Source of the DNA: Tetrastigma voinierianum
Taxonomy: Eukaryota; Streptophyta; Magnoliopsida; Vitales; Vitaceae
Assembly: GCA_016808115.1 (NCBI GenBank)
Contig: JAEQBH010004672.1
Span: 27,531-91,530 of the forward strand
DNA: 64,000 bases
Direction of reading: 5' to 3'
A program made the position numbers and the translations under genes. The notes beneath the pieces were generated by a model that searched no databases, had not been told where the DNA came from, and saw only the letters and a list, made by a program, of their open reading frames with translations. Of the stretch, positions 34,071-45,179 are shown in pieces (the stretch's first letter is position 1; the number at the start of each line of letters is the position of its first letter).

Positions 34071-34330
34071 AATCTCCCCCTCACAACTATGTGGGAGATG
34101 ACCGCCAAACCGGCGATCTCACAACAAACTTCAAACTTCCTCTTGTAATGCCTTATCATCATATCAGCACCATTATCATCAAGATGAATTTTAGACGCCT
34201 AACAACTTAGCATCCAAAGCATCCCGTATCCAATGATACCTCATGTCAATGCTGACCTGAATGAAAGGAAGAGTCTTACCAAGATAAATAGTGAATTCTG
34301 ACTATCCAGTACAATAGTGGTAGATATTTA
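34060..34330 (-). pseudogene. Ty1/copia RNase H C-terminus, minus strand
   Basis: The minus strand reads IDMRYHWIRDALDAKLL near 34250-34205 and then DDNGADMM and KFEVCCEIAGLA near 34190-34110. This matches the end of copia pol ((S)KHIDxRYHxIRD...GADMxTK). Small deletions shift the frame between blocks. It faces away from the plus-strand copia piece that starts at about 34340, so the two copia fragments are head to head. Confidence 0.75.
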
Positions 34331-34339
34331 TCTATAAAA

Positions 34340-36225
34340 ACAGATATGGTAAATGGTCACTGGGTTATGGTGGGAGAATAATTGGTTACGGTGTTCTATG
34401 ATCCTATCGAAGAAGTGCTTGTTAGAAGCCGTGATGTGAAATCATGGAAGATCAAAAACCATCAAGACATTGATAAGATGGAGAAGTCTACACCCAAGGA
34501 AGACAATGATGTACTGGATTTTAAACCCGTTCTCACCTATTCAGACCGAATGTCATGCTCGCACGATGTTGGTGATCAAGAACCCCACATGAAGTAGATG
34601 TTCCCTGTTGATGATGATGAAGAGGAGCATGACATGTTACAAGATGAAAATCCGAGTGATGCTATCGAACCACCTCAAGTTCAACTCAGGAGGTCCAACA
34701 GGGAGAGACAACCTTCTAGGAGGTATTCTCCTGATGAGTATGTGATTCTAATAGATGATGAAGAACCTGAAGCCATGAGCCATGACAGAAGGAAAAGAAA
34801 AAGTATCAGATGCAATGAAGATGAGATGAAACTTACATGATAATCACACTTTGATTTAGTAAGCGTTTAAAGGTAAGAGGGCCTTGGATAACAGGACTAC
34901 AGGTAAATGTAATGAAAGAACACCAGGTTCCGGTGTATGTGCCGCATTATAAAGGGCTTTAGTCAAAGGAAGGGTGCGACTTAATGATTTTCTCCCGTGG
35001 TAAAAATGTCAACCATTAGAATTTATATCTGGTCATACTCTTGATTTGAGGTATAAAATGGATGTGAAAACCGCTTTTCTTCATGGTGATTTGGAAGAAG
35101 AGATCTATATGAAGCAACCTGATGGGTTTCATGTTGAATGGAAAGAAGACTATGTGTGTAGGCTTAGAAAGAGCCTTATATGGCTCAAGTGTGCCCGAGG
35201 CAAGGTACAAGAAGTTTGAGTCTATTATGTGTGTGAGCAAGGCTATATAAAGCACTACTCGACCATTGTGTCTTTTGTCATAAAGTTTTCTGAATGATGA
35301 CTTCATTATCCTGTTATATGTTGATGACATGCTTATTGTTTGGGAAAATGTTTCCATGATTGATGTGTTAAAGGAGCAATTGGGAGTCATTTGGCCATGA
35401 AGGACATGGAGCCGCAAACAAACCCTGGTATGGCGAATCATCCGTGATGAAGGAGAAAAAGTTGTGGCTGTCACAAGAACACTGGCATTAAAAGAGTGCT
35501 GGGCAGATTCCACATGGAAAAGGCCAAGGTGGTAAGCACCTCTGCTACTCATTTTAAGCCGAAGTTCAAACAAAGTCCATCAAATGAAGATGAGAAATTA
35601 TATATGCAAGGGGTTCCTTATGCATCTGCCGTGGGAAGTTTGATGTATGCAATGGTGTGCACAAGACCAGATATAGCACATGTCAAGCAGGTCGGGTCGT
35701 GATTTTGTCAACCTGTGCAGAGCATCGAATGCGTCAGAAATGGATTTTGAGGTATCTCTGAGGCAATCGTTAATTTGATGCTTGTTTTGGTGATGATAAG
35801 CCTACCGCAGGGATGCTCGCACTGCATATGGTCAGAGACATTGATTCTGTGAAGTCCACTTCGGGTTATATGATTAAATTTGCAGGAGCTCGTGACTTCA
35901 AATTGTGCTGCAGAGGTGTAGCTTTGTCTACTACGAGGCAGACTTGTCGCTATTACCGGCTATAAGGAGTTGCTATGGGTGAAGAAATTCTTGCAGGAGC
36001 TTGGTGTTGTTCAAGATAAATATCTACTATTTGTGGATAGTCAGAGTGCTATTTATCTTGGTAAGAACTCAACCTTTCATTCAAGGTCTAAGCACATTGA
36101 CATGAGGTATCATTGGATACGGGATGCTTTGGATGCTAAGTTGTTAGAGCTGGCTAAAATTCATAATCGAAGGATAATGGTGCTGATATGATGACTAAGG
36201 CATTACCAAGAGGAAGTTTGAGGAT
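34340..36225 (+). pseudogene. Ty1/copia pol (integrase C-terminus, RT, RNase H), Tork/Tnt1-like, decayed
   Basis: Recognisable blocks come in order. VFYDPIEEVLVRSRDVK (34388-34440) is the integrase C-terminus, and VQLRRSNRERQPSRRYSPDEY (34675-34740) is the linker before RT. MDVKTAFLHGDLEEEIYMKQPDGF (near 35058-35130) and LLYVDDMLIV (near 35311-35340) are RT with an intact YVDD catalytic box. YASAVGSLMYAMVCTRPDIA (near 35615-35680) is the end of RT. ELLWVKKFLQELG, VDSQSAIYLGKNSTFHSRSKHIDMRYHW and MMTKALPRG (35965-36212) are RNase H. The RT is split by several frameshifts and lacks a segment near 34850-35040. The N-terminal half (gag, protease, integrase core) is absent. It runs directly into a TRIM LTR at 36226. 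Confidence 0.9.
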
Positions 36226-36554
36226 TGTCGGGGTTATCCCACACGGTTGTGGAAGGGGTTGGTGATGAGTTTATAAGTGCGAGGGAAAACCTCATCCCCA
36301 CGAGCTAGCTTTGGGATCGAAGGCCCAAGATCACCTAACACCCGCTCCGATGGGCCTTTGAGACTTGTTGTTAACCCGGGGCCTGATACCAAGCAGTTAG
36401 GTGATCTGGTCTCCTCCTCCAACCCAAGGCCCGATGTGTGCGGAGAGCCGTTATCCCCACACGGCCGGGAAGGGGCTGTGATGAGTTTATAAGTGTGAGG
36501 GAAACCTCATCTCATGAGCTAGCTTTAGATCGAGAAGGCTCAGATCACCTAACA
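36226..36554 (+). mobile_element. TRIM element with two ~110 bp LTRs
   Basis: LTR 1 (36226-36340) starts TGTCGGGGTTATCCCACACGG and ends GATCACCTAACA. LTR 2 (36448-36554) has lost its first bases (CCGTTATCCCCACACGG) and ends with the same GATCACCTAACA. Both share GTGATGAGTTTATAAGTG and GAGCTAGCTTT. The 107-base internal region ends in GGCCCGATGTGTGCGGAGAG, a purine tract. The LTR sequence resembles a TRIM family widespread in flowering plants. Confidence 0.75.
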
Positions 36555-37598
36555 CAAGTAAGGTTGAACCGTAAAAGATCGTGGATTTAATTTTCAAAGC
36601 AATGAACTGCATTAATTGTGCTATACTGTAATGCCATTTTGCAGCCTCTAAAATTTGTTATTGTTATCTCGAATTTAGTGTTTTTTGTGTTATATGTATT
36701 TCAAAAGAAAAAACAAAAAAAACATGTTCTTCGTATTTTTCTTATTCTCCCTATTTTTCAAAACGAAAACACAGTTCTTTATCTGTCCACATGTAGTCTC
36801 CAATGCACAAAAAGAGGCCACTCCTCTCTTTTAGTCGCTCACACATACTGGTTAGCGCTTTCATGTTAGTGGTTATCTCAGTCGTGACTTTGGTTACTCG
36901 TTATTGTTAAATAGAATCGCACTTGATCCTTGATGATGCATTGAATAGTATGCCTCACTTTATGGATGTTTCTCGGTGTTCTTGGCCCTATTTGTGTGTC
37001 AATGCTTAATTAAACAATTATTTTATAAGTGCTTATTAGATGAGAGTTTATGTCATAAATACTTTATTCAATAAACTATTTGTGTTTGGATGCATATTTT
37101 AAAAAGCGTTTATGCAATATTTTAAAGTGTTTAGATGTATTATTACATGCACTTATAACAGCTAAAATTACTGAAAAGACCATCATAAACACTGTAAATT
37201 TGAAGTGCTTAATAAATAATCACTTGTCATAATGTATAAAAATTAAAAACTAAAAATTAATATTATATATATCATGAAACCATGATAAAATTTAAAATTA
37301 AAATAAAGTAAAGATTCACTATATACCGAAAACATTTATTATTCAAATAATTCTAGTATAAAACAAGCTAATGAATGATTATGTCCTTTTCATTTTTGTT
37401 TCATATGCATCAGCATTTGTAAAACTAAAATATTATGGTTTTTTTTCATTAAAATCTTTGAACTCATTTATAAATTGGAACATGATGTACCATGAACTCA
37501 TAGTTATTTAAGGTGTACTGAGATCGCAAAGCCTATTTGAGCCTTAAGGCGCATGGGGACACTTGAGACGCTGGCTTTTAAAGTGATGCACACTCCTA

Positions 37599-37664
<66 letters not shown>

Positions 37665-37850
37665 TAAATATTGTCTAAAGTTTTTATCTAATAATAAAAT
37701 ACACAAAGTAAAGAACATCAAACATAAAAATCAAACATCAATAGTGCTTCCCATCATTACAAACATTTCCAGAAAACAAATAACAAACATCATTAATGCT
37801 TCTTATCATCACAAAATTATATGTTTCAAAACAAAATAAACAATCATGGA
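36555..37850. repeat. repeat R, copy A, third part
   Basis: This matches 59018-60240. Landmarks are GAACTGCATTAATTGTGCTATA, CCACATGTAGTCTCCAATGCAC, TTAAACAATTATTTTATAAG, CAAAGCCT...AAGCGCATGG-type words and a (TA)n at the same point. No coding sequence is recognisable. Confidence 0.8.
37602..37661. repeat. (TA)n microsatellite in R copy A
   Basis: About 60 bases of TA, flanked by GATGCACACTCCTACTAA and TCACTAAATATTGTCTAAA. The same flanks occur at 60055-60112. Confidence 0.95.
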
Positions 37851-38178
37851 TCTGCATCAAATTCTAAATCAAGAAAATTATCATCAATACCATTCTTCCC
37901 ATCATCCATAGATTTTTTTTCTATTTTTTAATTATATGTAATAAATTTTTTTCCTATTGTTTACAAAAAATCTCAGATTTTTTACATAATTTTTCGGAAT
38001 TTGTTTTACATTTTTTTTTCATTATTTTGCAGATTATTTTTCTTATTTTTATATAATTTTTCAAAAAATTTACCTATTTTTTACATAAATTTTCGGAAAT
38101 TGTTTTCTTTATTTTTTTCATTAATTCTCATATTTTTTTTTTCCTATTTTAACATAATTTTTTTCAAAATTCACTCTA

Positions 38179-38271
<93 letters not shown>

Positions 38272-38489
38272 CTATTCTATTTTTTAGAATTTTTTTTTTT
38301 TTAACATAATTTATCATAAGGACAATTTTGTCTTTAAGATGATCAATGTTTAGGCCTTTTTTTTTTTAAGCTTTTAGGCTTTTTTATTAGCTTCTCCATG
38401 AACCTTATTGAAATAAGTTAAAATTGGCTTCTAAGAGAGTCATGTTGTTTTTATAATTCTTCAAAACACCTTTAATTTTATAATATAAG
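37851..38489. repeat. T-rich low-complexity region with (CA)n and (TA)n
   Basis: T-rich runs with recurring TTTTTACATAATTTTTC words (37900-38180) lead into (CA)n at 38184-38219 and (TA)n at 38220-38268. The long frame that translates across it is low complexity and not a gene. Confidence 0.85.
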
Positions 38490-39250
38490 CTCAAATAAGT
38501 AAATAAGTTCAATCAAACGTATCCTTTATCTTATTTCACCTTACTTCATATAGACTTGCAAGCACAATGCTTGTTCATAGCTTTTTTCTCTTCTTATAAC
38601 ATATCAAATTTTATCAACAACTTTCCTTACAAAGTATTAATTTCCACAATGAATCAACAGATTTCAAACATTATATATGTTAAAACAAATGCCTTTGGGA
38701 TTTTAGGTCAATTTTAACCCGCATACTTCATGGCGTAAAGAAATTCCAATCTTAACTTGTGAGATGTCGATGTTCAACACCAACCACAAGACTCAATTTT
38801 TCTTTCGGTTTATTAGTCATAGGAATAAAATATGAAGAGGGACAAAAGGGGATTTAAGTGACTTCCAAAGGACCTTTAATTAACTAATAAATACAAGAAT
38901 GGCCGTGTTGCCTTTTTTTTTTCAACTTTTCAAATGGTGGTTTGTTAACGGAACAAAGGAGGCTAGGACCACGAAAGAAGAAAAAGCAGATGTTTCTATG
39001 AAATATTTCCGTAACAAACCTTCAAATGAAATGTGAAACGATATGGGCCTGCCTATCTTTTTAGTATTGAACTGAGCCCCAATATGACACACAGTCCCAT
39101 CCTCCCTTCAAAAAGGAGCTAGAAAAAGAAGCAAAATATAGGGCACGTTTGGTTCCTATTTTTGAAAATAATTTTCGAGCTAACGGTTTTGAAACATAAA
39201 AAATATCATTTCGTGTGTATTTTATTCTTTCATACTTTTTAGACAAAAAA
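38490..39250. repeat. repeat R, deleted copy D
   Basis: 38525-38680 matches 23210-23340. 38695-38740 matches 25115-25160. 38780-38930 matches 25810-25975. 39010-39140 matches 26050-26180. Roughly 650 bases between the second and third blocks are missing. At 38670-38700 it reads through the point where copy A carries the tandem LTR array. Confidence 0.7.
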
Positions 39251-39553
39251 AGAAAAAAAAGAATCTAAACTTGTTTTCTGTTTTGATTGTTCTAAATAAA
39301 AACACTTTTCAAAACTATAATCTATTATACCCATAATCTTCTTTTAATGCCATTTATAATTCAGTGGGTGGATCTAGCTTCAGGCCCCCATTGAATTTTT
39401 ATTTTTACTTTTAAATTTCTAATTAGGATTATGGGAATTTGAACAAATGCTATACTTTGTCCCAATCGAACAACTTTCGTTGAAGTCTAAGTTTGTAAAA
39501 TTGTGTTTCCTTTTTTAATCTTGCCCCCACTACTTTAGAGTCTGCCATTGTAG

Positions 39554-39555
<2 letters not shown>
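39251..39555. other. no recognisable feature
   Basis: AT-rich sequence with no coding or repeat landmark that I can identify. Confidence 0.4.
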
Positions 39556-39597
<42 letters not shown>

Positions 39598-39611
39598 ATA
39601 GATATATGCTA

Positions 39612-39658
<47 letters not shown>
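39556..39658. repeat. two adjacent (TA)n microsatellites
   Basis: (TA)n at 39556-39595 and 39610-39658, separated by AGATAGATATATGC. Confidence 0.95.
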
Positions 39659-39661
<3 letters not shown>

Positions 39662-39684
39662 CATTACTATCAATGAAAATGGGA

Positions 39685-39800
39685 ACTCCAATATTTGAAA
39701 ATTACTTGGAATTTTGAAGCATTCATTAGTTTGAAATTAAGTAATCCAATATTGAAACACTACGAATTTCAAGCATTTATTAGTTTGAAATTAAGAAAGT
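39685..39800. repeat. tandem duplication, unit about 60 bp
   Basis: CCAATATTTGAAAATTAC...AAGCATTCATTAGTTTGAAATTAAG is followed at once by CCAATATTGAAACACTAC...AAGCATTTATTAGTTTGAAATTAAG. There are two units only. Confidence 0.75.
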
Positions 39801-40440
39801 CTTAGTGGCTCAAGAAGCCGCACTCTACCAAACAAGAATCTCCATGTATATATTTTCAACAATACCTTTGAAAGCCTCAAAGTTGGAGTTTCTGTAGATC
39901 CTAGGCTAGCAAATAATTCGCCGACAAGGCTCACGCTAACAAGGAACCCAGTTTGAGCAATGGATTCGATAATAATATGAAAGAATGCAAAATATATGGC
40001 TCATTACTACTCTTACATAATAATTGTGTTTCATGTATAATAGTATCAAAATTACTATCTTAATGTCTTAAGTACTATAATGATAAATGTAGCTTTATTA
40101 AAATAATATTTAGGTACTATCATATCTCGAAACATAATTACTTACAACTAACTAATCATTCCTTATGCCTTTTTTTTTTTTTTTTTTTTTTGCAATTATT
40201 CTCAAATCACTGATCAAAGTTTTTTAATATATACTCATCTCGAGACACAATGAAAATGTATCATTTATAAGGTTTGAATGGGGTGTAAGGAGGTAACTCT
40301 TAAGGTAAAAAGAGCAATGATCATAATGCCTATCCCATGTGAGCATTCTGGGGAAATGCAAAAAGGCCAACACACACTACAGTCCAAGTTTGTAACTTCA
40401 GAGGGACCCAGATCGGACCTGGACCCAGAATTTATGTAGA
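39801..40440. other. no recognisable gene
   Basis: AT-rich sequence with a poly-T run at about 40170-40191. No coding block is identified. Confidence 0.4.
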
Positions 40441-41090
40441 TACCAATGCTTAACACGTGTCAAATGAATGTCCGGTCCAACATCTATGGTACACCACTCT
40501 TGTATCCTTTCACAAAAAATTCTCAGCTCGAACTCAAAGATGTCTCCCACTTCTTTGCTAGTGTTGCTATTGGACCGGTGATTCTCACCGACCCCTCGAC
40601 CACCCTGCGTCCGCCACTTCAAACCACCGCCAGTGGAGAAACCGCCAACCAACACCAACCACTCACGAACCCTCCTAAGGAGAGGAGCCGTCCCTACACA
40701 AGCCACCCAAAGGAGAGAAGCCACCACCGTAACACAAACCATCTAATAAAACTCGTGAAGCTTCCTCCAAGAAGAGAAGCCGCCTCCCCGATTCCGAACA
40801 CAAGCCACTGCCAACTGAAACCACCCAAGGAAGAGAAGCTTCACGGTTACAAGCCACCAAGCCCATTTGGGAAACCACCTCCAGAGAGAAGCCACCACCA
40901 AAGAACACAAGTCATCTAATAAACTCGAACCCTTCAGAAGAGAAGGAGCCACTCCCATCCCAGAGCACAAAGCCACCAAGTCCACCGTGCAAACCACCAA
41001 AGGAGAGAAGTAGCCCATTCTCGGTCGGCTACCGCTCCTACCCGTGGCCACCTCAGAACCACCATCTCCCACCCATACCAATTGAGTGAC
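40441..41090. repeat. GC-richer degenerate minisatellite (proline-rich when translated)
   Basis: Between 40600 and 41080 the words AAGCCACC(A), AAAGGAGAGAAG and AACACAAGCCA recur. A longer unit starting AACACAAACCATCTAATAAAACTCG at 40733 repeats at 40906 (AACACAAGTCATCTAATAAACTCG), a period of about 173. The plus-strand frame 40446-40919 reads as repeated PPKERSHHR-like peptide, and the minus strand is also open for over 70 codons in several frames, as expected of a repeat with few stops. It could be the remains of a proline-rich gene exon, but I see no start context, intron signals or homolog, so I call it a repeat. It is much richer in C and G than its surroundings. Confidence 0.5.
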
Positions 41091-41638
41091 TGGTTGGTTA
41101 TTTTGAGATTTTGAGTGATAGTACGTAAAATAAGAGTGAAGTAGTCTTGATCACGACGTCTTATTCTTAGCATACGAGGTCTATATGTATCAAATACTCA
41201 ATTCTATGTTTCTATTTGTGAATGGGTGATTTATGAGTACTCATTGTAGCTAGGTTTGTCTACCTTGCTTGTGCGTGATGAGTATTGTAACATCAAGTAT
41301 TATAGACATGATATTGGGTGTTACTTTAATTCCAATCCCTCGTTTATGTTCTATATGTTATATCTTTGCATAGAAGTACTATAGGTACCACTTACAAAGA
41401 AATTATAATTCATTTTGACTGTATGCATAGTTTGATTTGTAGTATGCAGAAATCACACAGAAAAGATCAAGCAAAGGGACAATAAAAGGACAAGGTAACT
41501 TCTCGTGATAGATACAATTAATTTGAGCGAGAATCTAGAAAATTGAACCATGATTGAAAAAATAATGTCATAATGATATTAAGCAAGTTACTAAAAAAAC
41601 TCTAAACAAAGATTCTGAGTATGCAAACTTCTCATTAT

Positions 41639-41641
<3 letters not shown>
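41091..41641. other. no recognisable feature
   Basis: AT-rich sequence between the minisatellite and a long (TA)n. No coding block or repeat landmark is seen. Confidence 0.4.

Positions 41642-41721
<80 letters not shown>
41642..41721. repeat. (TA)n microsatellite, about 80 bp
   Basis: The longest perfect TA run in the window. The translated IYIYIY frame across it is not a gene. Confidence 0.97.
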
Positions 41722-41724
<3 letters not shown>

Positions 41725-43481
41725 CGGTAAAACTAATGAATATGGGAATACAGTTCTAATGATTGCATTGTCGAAGTTTCGTGGGTGTGCACTAGGTCAA
41801 CTTCCATCCGATTCTAGTTGGTTCTCACAAATCCTCCAGCTTAGGCTTTGTTATGATGACCGAGATACGCCTTAGTTTAGGAAACTCAAAGCAGACATGA
41901 TCTCGTCCTACTAGTACTCGATAATGTTGGATTGAATTTAGTTACACATATACGAGGCATCTACTAATTTAAAGAATCTTATAACAAATCTTAATACTAC
42001 CCCTATCCCAAAACTATGCATTAATTGTTGCAAATAGTGTTTGTAAGGACACATCGGGCTTGCTTCCTTTAATTATTTTTGAAAATAGCTTTTAGTTATA
42101 GAGAATATTATTTTGATGTTATCTCAATTTACTATTATTCTTTAAATTTAATGTTTTCTTTGTTCTATCGTGTTTTTCCAAACAAAAAGTCAAGTAGTTG
42201 TTCAAATTTTTTTGTTCCTTGTTTATCGAAAAAAAAATGCTTATAAATAAACAAAGCCTATTGCTTGCATGGTGTGCCGCTTAAGCGTTGCATTACTTTT
42301 TTGATACACAAATGAAGCACTTTATAGTAAAGTTTATATAGATGAATAAATATCGCAAACATTAATGGACGTTTGCTTTTTTACTTAATGGTGAATATTT
42401 TATAGTTTAATGGTAAATAGGGCTAAGTTGGATCGCTTTTAAACATTATGCATGAGTGTTACTAGCTCTCCTCCTTATTGGATAATGATGGTCTTTTTTG
42501 TTTTGAAGATAACTTTTCCGAATAGAAAATCTAAATATTTTAACTTTTCTATTTAGAATTTTGTTTAGAAATTTCAACAAGAAGTCATGTAAAAATTAAA
42601 AACAATAATCTAAATATTGAAAACCTGCTTAGCCCAATAAAAACTCAAAAATGAAACGCCAAAGTCAATTTAACTCGTGCATCCTTGGTGGCAAAATGAA
42701 AAATATCAATGTTACATATGAAATTTTGACTGGTGGTATTTAGAAGACATCCAACATGGGCAACCCATAGGTTTAACTAATTCTTATGGTCAATGGTGGA
42801 GCCAGATTCGCTTTCAAGGAACAAGATCAAGTAACTTAAATTTTTGCAAAATTTTATGAATATGAGCTTTAATCAACACCAAATATTTGTATCATTTCAA
42901 CTCAAAAATAATCTGATCAATTTTGAAACTACCACCAATCATGCAAAGAAGATAAAGATATACTGCTGCGAGATATTTCTAGAACAAATGTCTCAAGGAA
43001 ACATAAATGGAGTTTTGGACATATATTTAGGGGTTTTTTTTAAATTTATTAATAGTTTGAAAATGAAAAAATGATATCCAAACTAGTGCTTAATAATGAA
43101 TGCCATAGTTACTGACAGATTTTCACTTAAAAATTTTTCAAAACATTTGTAATGTGCCGTAGTCATTGACTACCATTAACTTAAAAAAATTTCAATGCCC
43201 ACTGACTACGGTATATCAGTTATATATAAGTTTGAAACATTATTTTAATTTTCAATCCATTTTAGTAAATTTAAAAAAAAAAACTAAATACATCCAAACT
43301 ACGTCTGAAAGTTAAGGAAAATATAGCAACAAATTAGGTGTGTGAGGTGTAACCTATCGCAAAGCGATCGCAAAGTTCAAAGAGAAAACTATACTACATG
43401 ATTATAATATATTATTTATCCCAAGTGGGTCTCAACAAATATAATACGCCATTTAGCAAATAAAGAAAGTCATACTGGGTA
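41722..43481. other. no recognisable gene; partial R-like words at 42650-42760
   Basis: AT-rich sequence. AAAGTCAATTTAACTCGTGCATCC...GGTGGTATTTAGAAG near 42660-42750 resembles the start of repeat R (25130-25215), suggesting a small fifth fragment. Nothing else is identified. Confidence 0.4.
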
Positions 43482-43856
43482 GGGGTGGATCGAGTTGGTC
43501 TATTTGATAAAGACTCAAGATCGAAGCCTATTTGATTAAAAAAATCCTGAATTTCAAACCTCATAACCCGGGATTTCCTCGATCAGTTTTTTTCTTTTTT
43601 CTATATTTGAAATTTGACTTAAAATAATTGAGCTACTCGAACTCGACTCAAAATCGATCTAAATTAGACTCAAAATTAATCGAATTCTACTTGGATTAAT
43701 AGCAATTAACCCCGATTGCTTAGAATAGTCGGAGTCAAGTATTATGATACTTGAACTCGACAAGCTTGCCCGAGATCGACTTTATTAACTCGAGTCGACC
43801 AATATTTTATGAATCGAGTTTAAGTAGTCACTTAATGATGAGTCGCTACACCCCTG
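43482..43856. mobile_element. TCGAG-rich MITE-like element with hAT-type ends
   Basis: It starts TAGGGGTGGATCGAG and ends GAGTCGCTACACCCCTGC, so the tips form an imperfect inverted repeat of the (C/T)AGGGGTG type seen in hAT-related miniature elements. The interior is full of TCGAG, GACTCGA and CTCGACTC words, giving strong potential to fold back. It encodes nothing. A target-site duplication is not evident by eye, which limits confidence. Confidence 0.5.
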
Positions 43857-44379
43857 CCGGGGCAGAGGGAAAAGTGAAATGGCTACTGAGAAAGCAACAT
43901 AAGGACAAAAGTCATGGATAACACCTCAATACTTGTGCAACTCATTATAATCTCGATTCTAAATAAACACATTAAAAGCATCGACAACCTAATGCCTCCT
44001 TATATCCCCTAAACCCGAAAAAAAGTGATCCTAGCGCTTTCTATACCAAAGAATGTGAACATTTACTTTAAGATGGAACATAATTTGAGACATGAACTTA
44101 ACATAAAAAAAGGGACATACATGTTCCCTTTACCGCTTCTCCAATCTTCACACGTAGGAAAGCACCCATGCAAATTATGTTTGGGTTTAAGATTGTCCAT
44201 ATCTCAAAGTGTTCTACAAGTAGATAGCTACTTCAAAGATCGAGTTTGATGAAGATTCATAGATTTATTATGAAGTCCCTGGTGAACCATATAGTTCGGA
44301 TTGTATGGTCTATGGTAGGGACTGCTACATGCGATTGCAAATACAGGAATAAAAAACAAAAATGAAGAGGGGAGAGAAG
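43857..44379. other. no recognisable gene
   Basis: One 74-codon frame (44025-44249) shows no recognisable motif and may be chance. Confidence 0.35.
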
Positions 44380-45090
44380 TAAATTACAAAGAAAAATTCC
44401 TGTGTAAGAAAAAAAAAAAAAACCGAGTCTTAGTTAGGAGATAAAAATTGTCGGTCTCGTGAGGAGTCACGATTTCTTAAACATATTCGCTATATCTTAT
44501 GGTGATTGGAGAATATCACATTGATGTATGTCTCCCAAGATGAAATGATTTTGATGAATGGTCTCGCAGCACCTTGCACCACTGGACGAACTGAATAGTT
44601 TTGCTCTATCACCGAGTTGTATTACTAAGAGAGGGACATGAAGAATACGACTATAGTTGGATTGGGGTTACGATTGTTTTTCCAAAGGAGATCCCGACAC
44701 TTATAAATCGTGCATAGGAAGATGAACGGAAAACAAAAGAAAGATGAAGCTCTAACCTGCTTTAAGTTCAATTGGTGTGGAATCAAACAGCCTTACAAAG
44801 GTGAAAAAAAAATCTGGTTTATTCAAGATAAAAATGTGGATAAGGATCCAAATTCACCCCCACATGAATGAAATTGACAACCCAAAGGTGTGGACAATGT
44901 TTCCTCATAAGTGATAGAGTACATCGCTTGAAACTCAGATAGAGAGGTAGATGGCAAATTCCTTTGAGCCTTCCTTTTGTAGAAGTATGTTTACTCTACT
45001 AACTAAACAAGAGATTGATGTCCTTAAACCATTTTGTCATTTGTGTAAATGATGACATACCTAACATGGGAATCTTCCTAACATTCAATC
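44380..45090 (-). mobile_element. probable copia 3' LTR
   Basis: It lies on the downstream (minus-strand) side of the copia pol remnant. On the minus strand a purine-rich GTGAAACTGGGGAT (near 45105-45092) is followed by TGAATGTTAGGAAGATTCCC, a plausible LTR start. The far end is not defined, and no second copy of this LTR is visible in the window. Confidence 0.35.
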
Positions 45091-45179
45091 CCCAGTTTCA
45101 CTTTTATGTCCGTTTTGGCCATGAACATGAGCCTAGTTCTACAAGATTTTAATAGGAATAATGCCCTATTCAATTCCCT

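Noticed and set aside
35016..35573. 185-codon minus-strand frame, the longest minus-strand frame nearby
   Set aside because: It is antisense to the copia reverse transcriptase, whose YVDD and AFLHGDLEEE blocks are clear on the plus strand.
38001..38309. 102-codon frame rich in F, I, T, H and Y
   Set aside because: Translation of T-rich, (CA)n and (TA)n low-complexity DNA.
40398..40742. 114-codon minus-strand frame in the C/G-rich minisatellite
   Set aside because: Several overlapping frames on both strands are open here because the repeat lacks stops; none has a recognisable domain or start context.
41621..41875. 84-codon frame containing a long YIYI run
   Set aside because: Product of the (TA)n microsatellite.
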